A stretch of 40,326 nt of DNA from Janthinobacterium sp. GW458P (GCF_002127585.1 NZ_NEGZ01000020.1:35503-75828); one strand, 5' to 3'. Counted from the first letter of the stretch, positions 8,641 to 17,744 are shown. A program made the numbers and translations. Notes: generated by a model not told the origin, from the letters alone.

Positions 8641-9353
8641 GTGCGGCATTGACCGCCCGCGAACGCATGCTGGGGCGTTTGCGTGCCGCCGCACCCTCCG
8701 CGCCCGAGGCGGTGGATACCATCGATACCGTCATCGACAGCCACTACCAGGCGCGCCGCGCCGCATCTCCTCTGTCGCCGCGTCACAGGATAAGCGCCAT
8801 GCAGGCAGCCTTGCGCGTCTCGCATGCGCAGGTCGACTGCGTGAGCGTGGACGCCTGGCCGGCCCTGCTGGCGCAGCGCCTCGGTGAGCACGGCGTGCGC
8901 CGTTTGCTGGTGGATGCCGCCAGCGCCGAAGGGCAGGCCTTGCGCGCCGCCTTGCCGGTGGGCGTGTCAGCGCTGTCTTTTGACCGTCCGCTGGCGCAGT
9001 GGAAGGGCGAATTGTTCGACACGGTCGACGCCGGTTTTACGGTCGCCCGCTCGGGCATTGCCGCCACGGGCACCCTGGTCATTGCGCCCGACGCGGCCGC
9101 GCCGCGCACGGTGTCGCTGGCGCCGCCCCTGCACGTCTGCCTCGTGTATGCGAGCAGCCTGCACGTGGACTTGCACGCGGCGGCGCGCGCCGAGCGCTGG
9201 GCGGACGGCATGCCATCGAACCTGGTGCTGGTGTCGGGACCGTCGAAAACGTCGGACATCCAGCAAACCCTTGCCTATGGCGCGCATGGCCCGCGCTGGC
9301 TGTGGGTGCTGATCGTCGACGACTTGCCAGCCCATGAAGGAGGCCAGCCATGA
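8637..9353 (+). CDS. lutC: LutC, LUD-domain lactate utilisation protein
   Basis: A 238-residue LUD-domain protein, the YkgG/LutC partner of the L-lactate oxidation complex. Recognisable features are the N-terminal helix (ALTARERMLGRLRAA), and the core with FDTVDAGFTVARSGIAATGT followed by the conserved end VLVSGPSKTSDIQQTLAYG and GPRWLWVLIVDD. LUD proteins have an NagB/RpiA-like fold; their exact catalytic part is not settled. The ATG at 8637 overlaps the lutA stop by four bases and its own stop overlaps the next start in the same way. The order A-C-B differs from the A-B-C order of Bacillus and E. coli. Confidence 0.93.
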   Translation: MSAALTARERMLGRLRAAAPSAPEAVDTIDTVIDSHYQARRAASPLSPRHRISAMQAALRVSHAQVDCVSVDAWPALLAQRLGEHGVRRLLVDAASAEGQALRAALPVGVSALSFDRPLAQWKGELFDTVDAGFTVARSGIAATGTLVIAPDAAAPRTVSLAPPLHVCLVYASSLHVDLHAAARAERWADGMPSNLVLVSGPSKTSDIQQTLAYGAHGPRWLWVLIVDDLPAHEGGQP

Positions 9354-10795
9354 ACGCCAAGCCCTTGCAATTCGTCAAACCGGCAGACTTTCACGCGCGC
9401 GCCCGCGCCGCGCTCGACGATCCGAAGCTGCGCCAGAGCTTTCGCGGCGCCATGGATTTTTTACAGGACAAGCGCAGCGCCCAGTTCCCCGACGGCGATG
9501 AACTCGAACGCCTGCGCGACATCGGCGAAGCCGTGCGCCGGCACGCGCTGGCGCGTCTGCCTGACCTGCTGGTGCAGCTGGAAGACAGGCTGACGGCGGC
9601 CGGCGTGCAGGTGCACTGGGCCGAGGATGGCGAGCAGGCCAACGCCATCATCCACGCCATCGCGCAAAAGGCCCAGGCGACGCGCTTCATCAAGGGCAAG
9701 TCGATGGCCAGCGAGGAAATCGAGCTCAATCACTACCTGGAAGCGCGCGGCATGACCTGCCTGGAGTCGGACATGGGCGAGTACATCGTCCAGCTGGCCG
9801 GCGAAAAGCCGTCGCACATCGTCATGCCGGCCATTCACAAAACCAAGGCCGACATCGCGGGCCTGTTTGCCGAGCATATTCCCGACGCGCCTTACACCGA
9901 AGACGTCGACAGCCTGATCCAGACGGGCCGGCGCGCCCTGCGCCAGGCCTTCGTCGAGGCCGACATCGGCCTGTCGGGCGTGAACTTCGCGGCGGCCGAC
10001 ACGGGCACCTTGTGGCTGGTGGAAAACGAGGGCAATGGCCGGCTGACGACGTCCGTGCCGGACGTGCACATCGCCATCATGGGCATGGAAAAAGTGGTTG
10101 CCAAGCTGGAGCACATCGTGCCGCTGGCCAGCCTGCTGACGCGTTCGGCCACCGGGCAGGCCATCACCACGTATTTCAACCTGATTTCCGGCCCGCGCCG
10201 CGCCGGCGAGCTCGATGGGCCGCGCGAAGTGCACCTGGTCTTGCTCGATAACGGCCGCAGCCAGGCCTACGCCGACGAGCAGCTGCGCGCCACCCTGCAA
10301 TGCATACGCTGCGGCGCCTGCATGAACCACTGCCCCGTCTACACGCGCATCGGCGGCCACGCCTACGGCACCACGTATCCGGGGCCGATCGGCAAGATCA
10401 TCTCGCCCCACTTGCTGGGACTCGCCGCGACGGCGGACCTGGCCACCGCGTCGAGCCTGTGCGGCGCCTGCGGCGAGGTGTGCCCCGTGCGCATCCCGAT
10501 TCCGCAACTGCTGGTGCGCCTGCGCACGGAGGCGAACCGCAATCCGCATGAGGAAGTGACGCATCCGTTGCGCGGCCAGGGCGCCAAGTTCAGCCGTGGT
10601 GAAAGCCTGATCTGGCGTTTCTGGAGCGGCGCCTTTGCGCGCCCTGCCAGCTACCGCCTGTTCCGCTGGGCAGCCACGCGGTTGCGGTTGCTGACGCCGC
10701 GCGCGCAACTGGGCTGGACGCAGCACCGCAAGCCATTGACGCCGGCGCCGCGCAGCCTGGCCGACCTGCTTAATGCACGGGGGCAGGAAGAATAG
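9350..10795 (+). CDS. lutB: LutB, ferredoxin-like lactate utilisation subunit
   Basis: A 481-residue LutB/YkgF protein. An N-terminal LUD domain (about residues 60-300) contains FIKGKSMASEEIELNHYLE and GVNFAAADTGTLWLVENEGNGR. Two 4Fe-4S motifs follow (CIRCGACMNHCPVY near residues 321-334 and CGACGEVCPVRIPIP near 375-389), then a C-terminal LutB domain ending in LADLLNARGQEE. It carries electrons within the LutABC complex from L-lactate towards the respiratory chain. Its start overlaps the lutC stop as ATGA, so the three subunits should be made in balance. All cluster Cys are present and the length is normal. Confidence 0.96.
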   Translation: MNAKPLQFVKPADFHARARAALDDPKLRQSFRGAMDFLQDKRSAQFPDGDELERLRDIGEAVRRHALARLPDLLVQLEDRLTAAGVQVHWAEDGEQANAIIHAIAQKAQATRFIKGKSMASEEIELNHYLEARGMTCLESDMGEYIVQLAGEKPSHIVMPAIHKTKADIAGLFAEHIPDAPYTEDVDSLIQTGRRALRQAFVEADIGLSGVNFAAADTGTLWLVENEGNGRLTTSVPDVHIAIMGMEKVVAKLEHIVPLASLLTRSATGQAITTYFNLISGPRRAGELDGPREVHLVLLDNGRSQAYADEQLRATLQCIRCGACMNHCPVYTRIGGHAYGTTYPGPIGKIISPHLLGLAATADLATASSLCGACGEVCPVRIPIPQLLVRLRTEANRNPHEEVTHPLRGQGAKFSRGESLIWRFWSGAFARPASYRLFRWAATRLRLLTPRAQLGWTQHRKPLTPAPRSLADLLNARGQEE

Positions 10796-10888
10796 CGACA
10801 CCCCGCCATACCGCAAAAAACACGCTGCACACAACTACATCAAAAGCCGTTTTTTCACTCAACCCGCATCCACCGGAGGAGACCCGAC

Positions 10889-12595
10889 ATGCAAACCTGG
10901 ACCCAACTTTATACACCGCTCGGCAGCCTGTGGCTGTCGTCGCTGGCGGCAGCCGTTCCCATCATCTTCTTCTTCATCGCCCTGGCGGCGCTGCGCATCA
11001 AGGGCCATGTGGCCGCCGCCGTCACGCTGGCGCTGGCGCTGGCCGTGGCCATCTTCGCCTATGGCATGCCCGTGCCGCAGGCGCTGGCGGCGGCCGGCTA
11101 CGGCTTTGCGTACGGCTTGTGGCCCATCGCCTGGATCATCGTCACGGCCGTCTTCCTGTATAAAATCGTCGTCAAGACGGGGCAGATCGACATCATCCGC
11201 GCCTCCGTGCTGTCGGTCACGGACGACCAGCGCCTGCAGGTGCTGCTGATCGGCTTTGCCTTCGGCGCCTTCCTCGAAGGGGCGGCCGGTTTCGGCGCGC
11301 CCGTCGCCATCACCTCGGCGCTGCTGGTGGGCCTCGGCTTCAACCCGCTGTACGCGGCGGGCCTGTGCCTGATCGCCAACACGGCGCCCGTGGCCTTCGG
11401 CGCGATGGGCATCCCCATCATCGTGGCGGGCCAGGTGACGGGCATCGACCCCTTCCTGATCGGCGCCATGGCGGGCCGCCAGCTGCCGCTGCTGTCGCTG
11501 CTGGTGCCGTTCTGGCTGGTGTTCATGATGGATGGCTTGCGCGGCGTGCGCGAAGTGTGGCCGGCCGCGCTGGTGACGGGCTTGAGCTTTGCCGTCACCC
11601 AGTACTTCACCTCGAACCATATCGGCCCCGAGCTGCCGGACATCACCTCGGCCCTCGTCAGCCTGGTGTCGCTGACCCTGTTCCTGAAAGTGTGGCAGCC
11701 GAAGAATGCGAAAGTGGCCCATGCCGTCGGCGGCGGCACGGCCGCGCTGTCCGGTTTTGGCGGCGCGGGCGGTGCTTCGGCCGTGCGCGGCGCCGGCAAT
11801 CGCGCCGCCTCGCCCTACACGACGGCGCAGACCATGCGCGCCTGGGCGCCGTTCGGCCTGTTGACGGCCATCGTCACCGTGTGGAGCCTGCCCGGCTTCA
11901 AGGCCCTGTTTGCCGCCGGCGGCGCCTTGTCCGGCCTGGTCATCAAGATCCACGTGCCCTATCTCGACAAACTGGTGATGAAGGCCATGCCCATCGTGGC
12001 CGAGCCGAAGGCGTATGAAGCCGTGTTCAAGCTCGATTTGCTGTCGGCCGTGGGCACGGCGATCTTGCTGACGGCCGTGCTGTCGATGCTGATGCTGCGC
12101 ATGAAGCCGCGCGATGGCGTCAAGGCGTTCGTGGAAACCGTGGTGGAATTGCGCCGTCCCGTGCTGTCGATCGGCCTGGTGCTGGCGTTTGCCTTTGTTG
12201 CCAACTACTCGGGCATGTCGTCCACCCTGGCCCTGCTGCTGGCCGGCAGCGGCGCCGCCTTCCCGTTCTTCTCGCCCTTCCTGGGCTGGCTGGGGGTCTT
12301 CCTGACGGGGTCCGACACGTCGTCGAACGCCCTGTTCTGCTCACTGCAAAACACGACGGCGCACCAGATCGGCGTGTCCGACACCCTGATGGTGGCGGCC
12401 AACACGACGGGCGGCGTGACGGCGAAGATGATCTCGCCCCAGTCGATCGCCGTGGCCTGCGCGGCAACGGGACTGGTGGGCAGGGAATCGGACCTGTTCC
12501 GCTTTACCCTGAAGCACAGCCTGTTGTTTGCCGTCATCATCGGCATCATCACCATGCTGCAGGCGTATGTGTTCACCGGCATGATCCCGCATTGA
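10889..12595 (+). CDS. lldP: L-lactate permease
   Basis: A 568-residue inner-membrane protein with 12 or more hydrophobic helices, of the LctP/LldP family that imports L-lactate (and often glycolate or D-lactate) with protons. Family signatures include [35 protein letters not shown] and, near the C-terminus, [17 protein letters not shown] and [20 protein letters not shown]. The start has CCGGAGGAG about eight bases upstream. It lies 93 bp behind lutB with no terminator between, so import and oxidation of lactate are probably one operon. It ends with the usual helix and short tail. Confidence 0.96.
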   Translation: MQTWTQLYTPLGSLWLSSLAAAVPIIFFFIALAALRIKGHVAAAVTLALALAVAIFAYGMPVPQALAAAGYGFAYGLWPIAWIIVTAVFLYKIVVKTGQIDIIRASVLSVTDDQRLQVLLIGFAFGAFLEGAAGFGAPVAITSALLVGLGFNPLYAAGLCLIANTAPVAFGAMGIPIIVAGQVTGIDPFLIGAMAGRQLPLLSLLVPFWLVFMMDGLRGVREVWPAALVTGLSFAVTQYFTSNHIGPELPDITSALVSLVSLTLFLKVWQPKNAKVAHAVGGGTAALSGFGGAGGASAVRGAGNRAASPYTTAQTMRAWAPFGLLTAIVTVWSLPGFKALFAAGGALSGLVIKIHVPYLDKLVMKAMPIVAEPKAYEAVFKLDLLSAVGTAILLTAVLSMLMLRMKPRDGVKAFVETVVELRRPVLSIGLVLAFAFVANYSGMSSTLALLLAGSGAAFPFFSPFLGWLGVFLTGSDTSSNALFCSLQNTTAHQIGVSDTLMVAANTTGGVTAKMISPQSIAVACAATGLVGRESDLFRFTLKHSLLFAVIIGIITMLQAYVFTGMIPH

Positions 12596-12650
12596 GCGGT
12601 GCGTAGAAGTACGTAGTAAAACTAGATAAATTTTCAGCAAAACGTGCAGA

Positions 12651-12668
12651 AGGTCATGGAAATGACCT
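12651..12668. terminator. Hairpin between convergent lldP and FMN reductase genes
   Basis: Perfect seven-base arms AGGTCAT and ATGACCT around GGAA, starting 55 bases past the lldP stop and overlapping the reductase stop codon. No clear U-run follows on either strand, so it is at best a weak terminator. Confidence 0.35.
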
Positions 12669-13181
12669 GATGCACTGCAGCATATCGAGGATGGCCCGGC
12701 GCAATGCCGGGTCAGCGGCGATGCCTTCCGCATCGAGTCCCGACCCCAGCAGGGGCAGGCTGATGCAGGCCTCGTCGATCAGGCGCGCCGACATGGTGCA
12801 TGCCGTTTCGCGCAGCGCCGCCTGCGCATGCGTGGCGCGCGGTGCAGCGTTCAGCAGCACCAGTGGCTTGTCGATGAACGATTCATTTCCCACCATCCAG
12901 TCCAGCGCATTCTTCATGGGCCCGCTCACGCCGTGCGCGTACTCAGGGCTGGCCAGCAGCAGCACGTCGGCCGCCACGATGGCGTCGCGCAGGCCCGTCA
13001 CGGCCGGCAGGCTGTCGGCGTCGAGGTCGGGATTGAACAGCGGCAGGTCACCGAGTCCCTGGTAGATGCGGATATCAAATGGCGCTGGTGCAAGCCGGGC
13101 GATGGCGCGCAGCAGGGCGGTATTGAGGGAGGCGGCACGCAGGCTGCCGGCGATGGCGAGGATGGTAATGGGCGTTTGCAT
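12654..13181 (-). CDS. NADPH-dependent FMN reductase family protein
   Basis: A 175-residue flavodoxin-like protein. The phosphate-binding loop of FMN appears at the N-terminus (ILAIAGSLRAASLNTALL), and the conserved middle reads LLLASPEYAHGVSGPMKNALDWMVG, typical of the chromate/azoreductase-like FMN_red family. Such enzymes reduce FMN, quinones or metals with NAD(P)H; the physiological substrate is not evident. The ATG at 13181 is preceded by AGGCGAG, and an upstream ATG at 13199 would add six residues. It is convergent with lldP and has no obvious functional link to the lactate genes. Confidence 0.9.
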   Translation of the reverse strand: MQTPITILAIAGSLRAASLNTALLRAIARLAPAPFDIRIYQGLGDLPLFNPDLDADSLPAVTGLRDAIVAADVLLLASPEYAHGVSGPMKNALDWMVGNESFIDKPLVLLNAAPRATHAQAALRETACTMSARLIDEACISLPLLGSGLDAEGIAADPALRRAILDMLQCIRSFP

Positions 13182-13291
13182 CTCGCCTGTATAGCCCATC
13201 GCGCGCTCAAGCGCAAGGCGAGCAGGATGGCGCTATCGATGTTGCAACAGCCGACGATGGGCTGCTATGCGTGGCTGGTATGGCTGCGCTC

Positions 13292-13525
13292 TTAACGGCT
13301 CAGACCGCTCATCCAGCTTGGCTGCGGGTTGGCGCGGGCCAGTTCGCGCATGCGGTATTCCAGGTCGTAGCGGTCGGTCGATTCGGCCAGATAGGCTTCT
13401 TCATAGGCGCGTTCGCGGTGATCGCTGCTCTGGGCCAGCCAGGCGCCGACACGCTTGGCGGCGTGCAGCAAGGTGGCGATGACATTGTTGTTTTGCGTCG
13501 TGTGATAGGTAAATGCGGTAGACAT
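13292..13525 (-). CDS. Small DUF3563-type protein
   Basis: A 77-residue protein. The C-terminal half (AYEEAYLAESTDRYDLEYRMREL) matches the short DUF3563 pattern common in Burkholderiales, with a stretch of acidic and aromatic residues before a conserved RMREL. The N-terminus is polar (MSTAFTYHTTQNNN) and a weakly amphipathic helix follows (ATLLHAAKRVGAWLAQ). Function is unknown for the family. A strong AAGGAG nine bases upstream fixes the start at 13525; an upstream in-frame ATG lacks such a site. Its upstream region is shared with the divergent sugar transporter gene. Confidence 0.82.
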   Translation of the reverse strand: MSTAFTYHTTQNNNVIATLLHAAKRVGAWLAQSSDHRERAYEEAYLAESTDRYDLEYRMRELARANPQPSWMSGLSR

Positions 13526-13625
13526 GGCGAACTCCTTGTGTGGCGTGCCGCGTTGTGCTGCACTGCAACATAAGTATACCAATCCCAAGATATAAGGCTA
13601 CTTTTGTTTTCGAATGTCAGCTATT

Positions 13626-13642
13626 CAATTATCGAATAATTG
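13626..13642. promoter_or_regulatory. AT-rich perfect dyad, possible operator
   Basis: Arms CAATTAT and ATAATTG flank CGA, an uninterrupted 17-base dyad in the 303-base gap between the DUF3563 gene and the divergent transporter gene. It stands out from the GC-rich surroundings. The binding protein is unknown. Confidence 0.45.
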
Positions 13643-13675
13643 ATGCGAAACCTGCGCAATCCGGGGCCTTTCGGG

Positions 13676-13681
13676 CATAAT
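13676..13681 (+). promoter_or_regulatory. Candidate -10 box of the sugar transporter gene
   Basis: CATAAT lies about 150 bases upstream of the transporter ATG, with TGCGCA as a poor -35 at 17 bases. A start site near 13688 would place the operator at 13696-13708 just downstream of it, where a bound repressor would block transcription. Confidence 0.35.
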
Positions 13682-13695
13682 GCGGCCGCAGCAAG

Positions 13696-13708
13696 GTAGT
13701 TTTACTAC
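13696..13708. promoter_or_regulatory. HexR-like operator upstream of the sugar transporter
   Basis: GTAGT-TTT-ACTAC is a perfect dyad. From memory, the HexR consensus of proteobacteria is TGTARTnnnAYTACA, and this site fits its core. HexR is an RpiR-type regulator of glucose and central carbon genes, relieved by KDPG. A site in front of a glucose/galactose-type symporter makes biological sense. No hexR gene lies in the window. Confidence 0.5.
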
Positions 13709-13828
13709 GCGCTCGGCCTTGCGAAGATGTTGCTTTCAGACACGAGCGCTGCCGCTGCCTGATGGTGCCCATGCAAGCGATGGGCCAGGGCAGGGCACGA
13801 CAATCTTGGATAGAACAATGGAGAAAGT

Positions 13829-15136
13829 ATGGAACACGTAAAGCAGGGGCTGGGCGCAACGCGCGCGCAGGCCGGCACGCAAAACAATACAGGCGCCCTG
13901 ATCATTGTCACGGTGCTGTTTTTCATGTGGGGGCTGCTGACCTCGCTCAATGATGTGCTGATTCCCCATCTGCGCTCGATCTACACCTTGACCTATGTCC
14001 AGGCGATGCTGGTGCAGTTCTGCTTCTTTGGCGCCTACGCCATCGTTTCGTTGCCAGCCGGCATGTTGATCAAGAAAATCGGCTACCAGCGCGGCGTCGT
14101 CGCCGGCCTGCTGATCGCCGCCGCCGGCTGCGCCATGTTCTATCCTGCTTCCACCGGCAGCTACGCGCTGTTCCTGTTGTCCTTCTTCATCCTGGCGGCC
14201 GGCATCACCGTGCTGCAGGTGGCTGCCAATCCCTACGTGACGGAATTGGGCGACCCGCAGACGGCGTCGAGCCGTCTGACCCTGACGCAGGCGTTCAACG
14301 CGCTGGGCACCACCGTGGCGCCGGCCCTGGGCGGCATGCTGATTTTGTCGGGCACCGTGCTGACGGTGCAGCAGTTCGACCTGCTGCCGGCGGCCGAGCA
14401 GCTGGCCTACCGGGCCAAGGAAGCGGCCGCCGTGCAGGGTCCGTACCTGGCGCTGGCCGCCACCCTGGTGGTGCTGGCCGTGCTGTTCGCGCTGGCCCGC
14501 TTGCCGAAGATTTCGCATGCCGACGATGCGGCGGCCCTGGCGCAGGATGGCCACAAGGTGTCGATCTGGTCGCACCGCCATCTGGTGCTGGGCGCACTGG
14601 CCATCTTCCTGTACGTGGGCGGAGAAGTGAGCATCGGCAGCTTCCTGATCAACTTCCTGGGCGAGAGCCATATCGCGGGCCTGAGCCACGCCGACGCCGC
14701 CTATTTCGTCAGCTATTACTGGGGCGGCGCCATGCTGGGCCGTTTCGTCGGTTTTGGCGTGATGCGTTATGTCAGCCCGGGCAAGACCCTGGCCTTCAAC
14801 GCCGCCGTCGTCATCGCGCTGATTCTCGTCGCCGTCTTCTCCAGCGGGCACACGGCCATGTGGGCATTGATCGCCGTGGGCCTGTTCAACTCCATCATGT
14901 TCCCGACCATCTTCAGCATGGCGCTGAACAAGCTGGGCGCGCAAACGGGACAAGGCTCGGGCATCCTGTGCATGGCCATCGTCGGCGGGGCCATCGTGCC
15001 GTTCATCCAGGGCTTCCTGGCCGACCACATCAACCTGCAGCTGTCCTTCCTCGTGCCGGCCCTGTGCTACACGTTTATCCTGTACTTCGGCTGGAAATAC
15101 GCCGGCATGTACAGCGAAGGCGCTGGCGCAAAGTAA
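13829..15136 (+). CDS. FucP/GluP-type sugar:proton symporter (MFS)
   Basis: A 435-residue major-facilitator protein with twelve predicted helices. It shows the FucP/GluP family marks: [18 protein letters not shown] in helix 1, [22 protein letters not shown], and [31 protein letters not shown] in the middle. The C-terminal half has [29 protein letters not shown] and the end GWKYAGMY. Members import glucose, galactose or L-fucose with protons; glucose/galactose is the more likely choice for this subgroup but is not proven. GGAGAAAGT precedes the ATG. A strong bidirectional terminator follows. Confidence 0.92.
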   Translation: MEHVKQGLGATRAQAGTQNNTGALIIVTVLFFMWGLLTSLNDVLIPHLRSIYTLTYVQAMLVQFCFFGAYAIVSLPAGMLIKKIGYQRGVVAGLLIAAAGCAMFYPASTGSYALFLLSFFILAAGITVLQVAANPYVTELGDPQTASSRLTLTQAFNALGTTVAPALGGMLILSGTVLTVQQFDLLPAAEQLAYRAKEAAAVQGPYLALAATLVVLAVLFALARLPKISHADDAAALAQDGHKVSIWSHRHLVLGALAIFLYVGGEVSIGSFLINFLGESHIAGLSHADAAYFVSYYWGGAMLGRFVGFGVMRYVSPGKTLAFNAAVVIALILVAVFSSGHTAMWALIAVGLFNSIMFPTIFSMALNKLGAQTGQGSGILCMAIVGGAIVPFIQGFLADHINLQLSFLVPALCYTFILYFGWKYAGMYSEGAGAK

Positions 15137-15160
15137 GCGGCGCGGAATCGATAATGCTGA

Positions 15161-15190
15161 AAAGGGTGGCCGAGGCCACCCTTTTTTTTT
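15161..15190. terminator. Intrinsic terminator between convergent genes
   Basis: An AAA-GGGTGGCC arm pairs with GGCCACCC-TTT, followed by nine T on the plus strand. It ends the transporter transcript. On the minus strand only a three-A run precedes it, so it would serve the LysR transcript less well. Confidence 0.9.
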
Positions 15191-15193
15191 GCG

Positions 15194-16087
15194 TTAATGC
15201 TCGAATTTCGTGCCCAGCACATCCTCGCACACCTCGAGCCAGGCGCGCGCAGCGTGCGACAGATAGCGCCCGCTCCAGATATGCGCCACCTGCCACGCCA
15301 CTTCCGGCTCGACGATGCGCACCGTCTCAAGCGGTTCGCCGGCCAGGCGGTGGATGAACGGCTCCGGCAGCAGGGCCACGCCCAGTCCCGCCGAGGCCAT
15401 CGCCACGAGCCAGTCCCATTGTCCGCTCTGCGCGGCGATGCGCGGCTCGAAGCCGGCCTGCGCGAAATACTGGCGCAGGCTGCGCGTGAGGGCGAAATCA
15501 TCTTTCAATAACACCAGCGGCAGCTCGGCCAGCGCCTTGAAGGGCAAGGTCGTGCGCTGCTTCTGGAAGGTGCCCGGTTCGGCCAGCGCCCAGATCGGGT
15601 AGCTGGCGACGGGCACGGCGACGAGATCGAGTTCGGGATCGGCCGGCAGCACCGTCATGCCGATTTCCAGCTCGCCGGCCGCCACCTTGCGTTCGATCTG
15701 CTGGCCCGTGTCTTCCTGCAAGGTCAGGCTGATGTGCGGATAGCGCGCGCGGAAGGCTTTTAATACGGGCGTAAACAGCACGTTGATCATCGGCGGGATG
15801 CCGACCGTCAGGCTGCCGCGCGCCAGCGCCTGCGTGTCGCGCACTTCCAGGGTCAGCTGGCGCATGTTGGCCAGCATTTCCTGGCCGTGCTGGTAGACGA
15901 TGCGGCCCGTGTCCGTCAGCGTCAGCTTGCGCCCGTCGCGCACGAGCAGCTGCGCGCCCACCTCGTCTTCCAGCTGGCGCACCATCTTGCTGATGGTCGA
16001 CTGGGTCAGGTGCAGCGATTCGGCTGCCTGCGTAAAGCTCGACAGGCGCACGGTTTCGACGAAATAGCGCAGGGAACGGATATCCAA
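15194..16087 (-). CDS. LysR-family regulator, divergent from a CoA-transferase gene
   Basis: A 297-residue LysR-type regulator. The N-terminal helix-turn-helix is clear (FVETVRLSSFTQAAESLHLTQSTISKMVRQLEDEVGAQLLVRDGRK), and a substrate-binding-like domain fills the rest. The only start in frame near the HTH is TTG at 16087, preceded by GAGGCGAG. It faces the acetyl-CoA hydrolase/transferase gene with a 160-base shared region. LysR proteins usually control their divergent neighbour and themselves, so acetate- or succinate-related induction is plausible but not shown. The stop is four bases past the transporter terminator. Confidence 0.92.
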   Translation of the reverse strand: MDIRSLRYFVETVRLSSFTQAAESLHLTQSTISKMVRQLEDEVGAQLLVRDGRKLTLTDTGRIVYQHGQEMLANMRQLTLEVRDTQALARGSLTVGIPPMINVLFTPVLKAFRARYPHISLTLQEDTGQQIERKVAAGELEIGMTVLPADPELDLVAVPVASYPIWALAEPGTFQKQRTTLPFKALAELPLVLLKDDFALTRSLRQYFAQAGFEPRIAAQSGQWDWLVAMASAGLGVALLPEPFIHRLAGEPLETVRIVEPEVAWQVAHIWSGRYLSHAARAWLEVCEDVLGTKFEH

Positions 16088-16147
16088 GATGGTGCTCGCC
16101 TCGGCGCGGCATGAAAATATCGACTGGATGTGGCGAAATTAATTCAT

Positions 16148-16161
16148 GCCATGCATATGGC
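16148..16161. promoter_or_regulatory. Inverted repeat at the -35 region of the CoA-transferase gene
   Basis: GCCAT and ATGGC are separated by GCAT in the divergent region between the LysR and CoA-transferase genes. It overlaps the -35 position of the predicted promoter, whose own -35 hexamer is poor, as expected for an activator-dependent LysR target. Confidence 0.45.
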
Positions 16162-16169
16162 CGGGATTT

Positions 16170-16175
16170 TATACT
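16170..16175 (+). promoter_or_regulatory. Candidate -10 box of the CoA-transferase gene
   Basis: TATACT stands 72 bases before the ATG, with no recognisable -35 at 17 bases (TGCCAT). Activation by the divergent LysR protein would explain that. Confidence 0.45.
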
Positions 16176-16247
16176 GAATCCCACTTATGGGGTTGGTGTA
16201 TGACAGCCATCCAGTTTGAGAATATTAAGAATATCAGGAGCATCACG

Positions 16248-17744
16248 ATGTACGAGGACCGTATCCGCCACCCAGGCTTGCTCAGCAAAATCATGAGCGC
16301 CGATGAGGCAGCCAAATTGTTCCACAACGGCATGCGCGTCGGCATGAGCGGCTTTACCCGTGCCGGCGACGCCAAGGCCCTGCCGCGCGCACTGGCCGAG
16401 CGCGCCCTGCAGGACCCGCTGAGCCTGACTTTGATCACGGGCGCCTCGCTGGGCAACGGCAGCGACGGCCTGATGGCCGAGGCGGGCGTGCTGGCGCGCC
16501 GCATGCCGTTCCAGGTCGACCCGGTCTTGCGCGGCAAGATCAATAACGGCGAAGTCATGTTCATCGACCAGCATCTGTCGGAAACGGCCGAGCAGTTGCG
16601 CTCGGGTAACCTGGCTGCCGTCGACATCGCCGTCATCGAAGCGACGGCCATCACGGCCGCCGGCGCCATCATTCCGACCATGTCGGTCGGCAACTCCGCC
16701 GCCTTTGCCCAGCAGGCAACGCAGGTCATCATCGAAATCAACCTGTCCACGCCGCTGGCGCTGGAAGGCTTGCACGACATTTATATTCCACAAACCCTGC
16801 CGGGCCGCGAACCGATCCCGCTCACGCGCGTGGACCAGCGCCTGGGCAGCACGGCCATCGCCATCGACCCGGCGCGCATTGCCGCCATCGTCATCACGGA
16901 CAGCCCCGACAGCCCGTCGAACGCCTTGCCTCCCGATGCGGAAACGCAGGCGATCGCCGGCCACGTGATCGCCTTTCTGGAAGGCGAAGTGGCGGCCGGA
17001 CGCATGGGGCCGGAACTGCTGCCCCTGCAGGCGGGCATCGGCACCATCGCCAATGCCGTGCTGCATGGCCTGATCGGTTCGCCCTTCCAGAACATGACGA
17101 TGTACTCGGAAGTGCTGCAGGACAGCGCCATCGAGCTGCTCGATTCGGGCCAGCTGGCGTTTGCTTCGGCCTCGTCGATCACGCTGTCGGCGCCCGTGCA
17201 CCGGAAGCTGATGGACAATATCGATCATTACCGCTCGAAGATCGTGCTGCGGCCGCAGGAAATCAGCAACCACCCGGAAATCGTGCGCCGCCTGGGCATC
17301 ATTGCACTGAACACGGCGCTCGAGTTCGATATCTACGGCAACGTCAATTCCACCCACGTGTGCGGCACGCACATGATGAACGGCATCGGCGGCTCGGGCG
17401 ACTTTGCGCGCAACGGGCAAGTGTCGATGTTCGTGTCGAAATCGGCGGCCAAGGGCGGACGCATTTCCAGCGTCGTGCCGATGGTGTCGCATGTGGACCA
17501 TACGGAGCATGACGTCGACGTGCTGGTGACGGAGTGGGGCTATGCGGACTTGCGGGGCCTGGCGCCGCGCGAACGGGCGCCCTTGATCATCGAGCGCTGC
17601 ACCCATCCCGACTACCGCGAGCAATTGCGCGCATATTACGACGCGGCATGCCAGCGCGGTGGTCACACGCCGCACATTCTGCAAGAGGCGCTGTCGTGGC
17701 ATACGCGCTACCAGGAAACGCAGAGCATGCTGGCAGCGCAGTAA
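16248..17744 (+). CDS. Acetyl-CoA hydrolase / succinate:acetate CoA-transferase family
   Basis: A 498-residue class I CoA-transferase of the Ach1/Cat1/AarC family, which moves CoA between succinyl-CoA and acetate (or hydrolyses acetyl-CoA slowly). Both halves are present: GMRVGMSGFTRAGDAKALPRALAER at the N-terminus and LPLQAGIGTIANAVLHGLIG in the middle. The catalytic Glu is at about residue 288 (MYSEVLQDS), corresponding to Glu294 of AarC. The C-terminal part has VCGTHMMNGIGGSGDFARNG and HVDHTEHDVDVLVTEWGYADLRGL, also typical. AGGAG eight bases before the ATG at 16248 sets the start; an in-frame ATG 34 codons upstream has no such site. By converting succinyl-CoA to succinate it could bypass succinyl-CoA synthetase, but no sucCD is in the window. 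Confidence 0.92.
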   Translation: MYEDRIRHPGLLSKIMSADEAAKLFHNGMRVGMSGFTRAGDAKALPRALAERALQDPLSLTLITGASLGNGSDGLMAEAGVLARRMPFQVDPVLRGKINNGEVMFIDQHLSETAEQLRSGNLAAVDIAVIEATAITAAGAIIPTMSVGNSAAFAQQATQVIIEINLSTPLALEGLHDIYIPQTLPGREPIPLTRVDQRLGSTAIAIDPARIAAIVITDSPDSPSNALPPDAETQAIAGHVIAFLEGEVAAGRMGPELLPLQAGIGTIANAVLHGLIGSPFQNMTMYSEVLQDSAIELLDSGQLAFASASSITLSAPVHRKLMDNIDHYRSKIVLRPQEISNHPEIVRRLGIIALNTALEFDIYGNVNSTHVCGTHMMNGIGGSGDFARNGQVSMFVSKSAAKGGRISSVVPMVSHVDHTEHDVDVLVTEWGYADLRGLAPRERAPLIIERCTHPDYREQLRAYYDAACQRGGHTPHILQEALSWHTRYQETQSMLAAQ

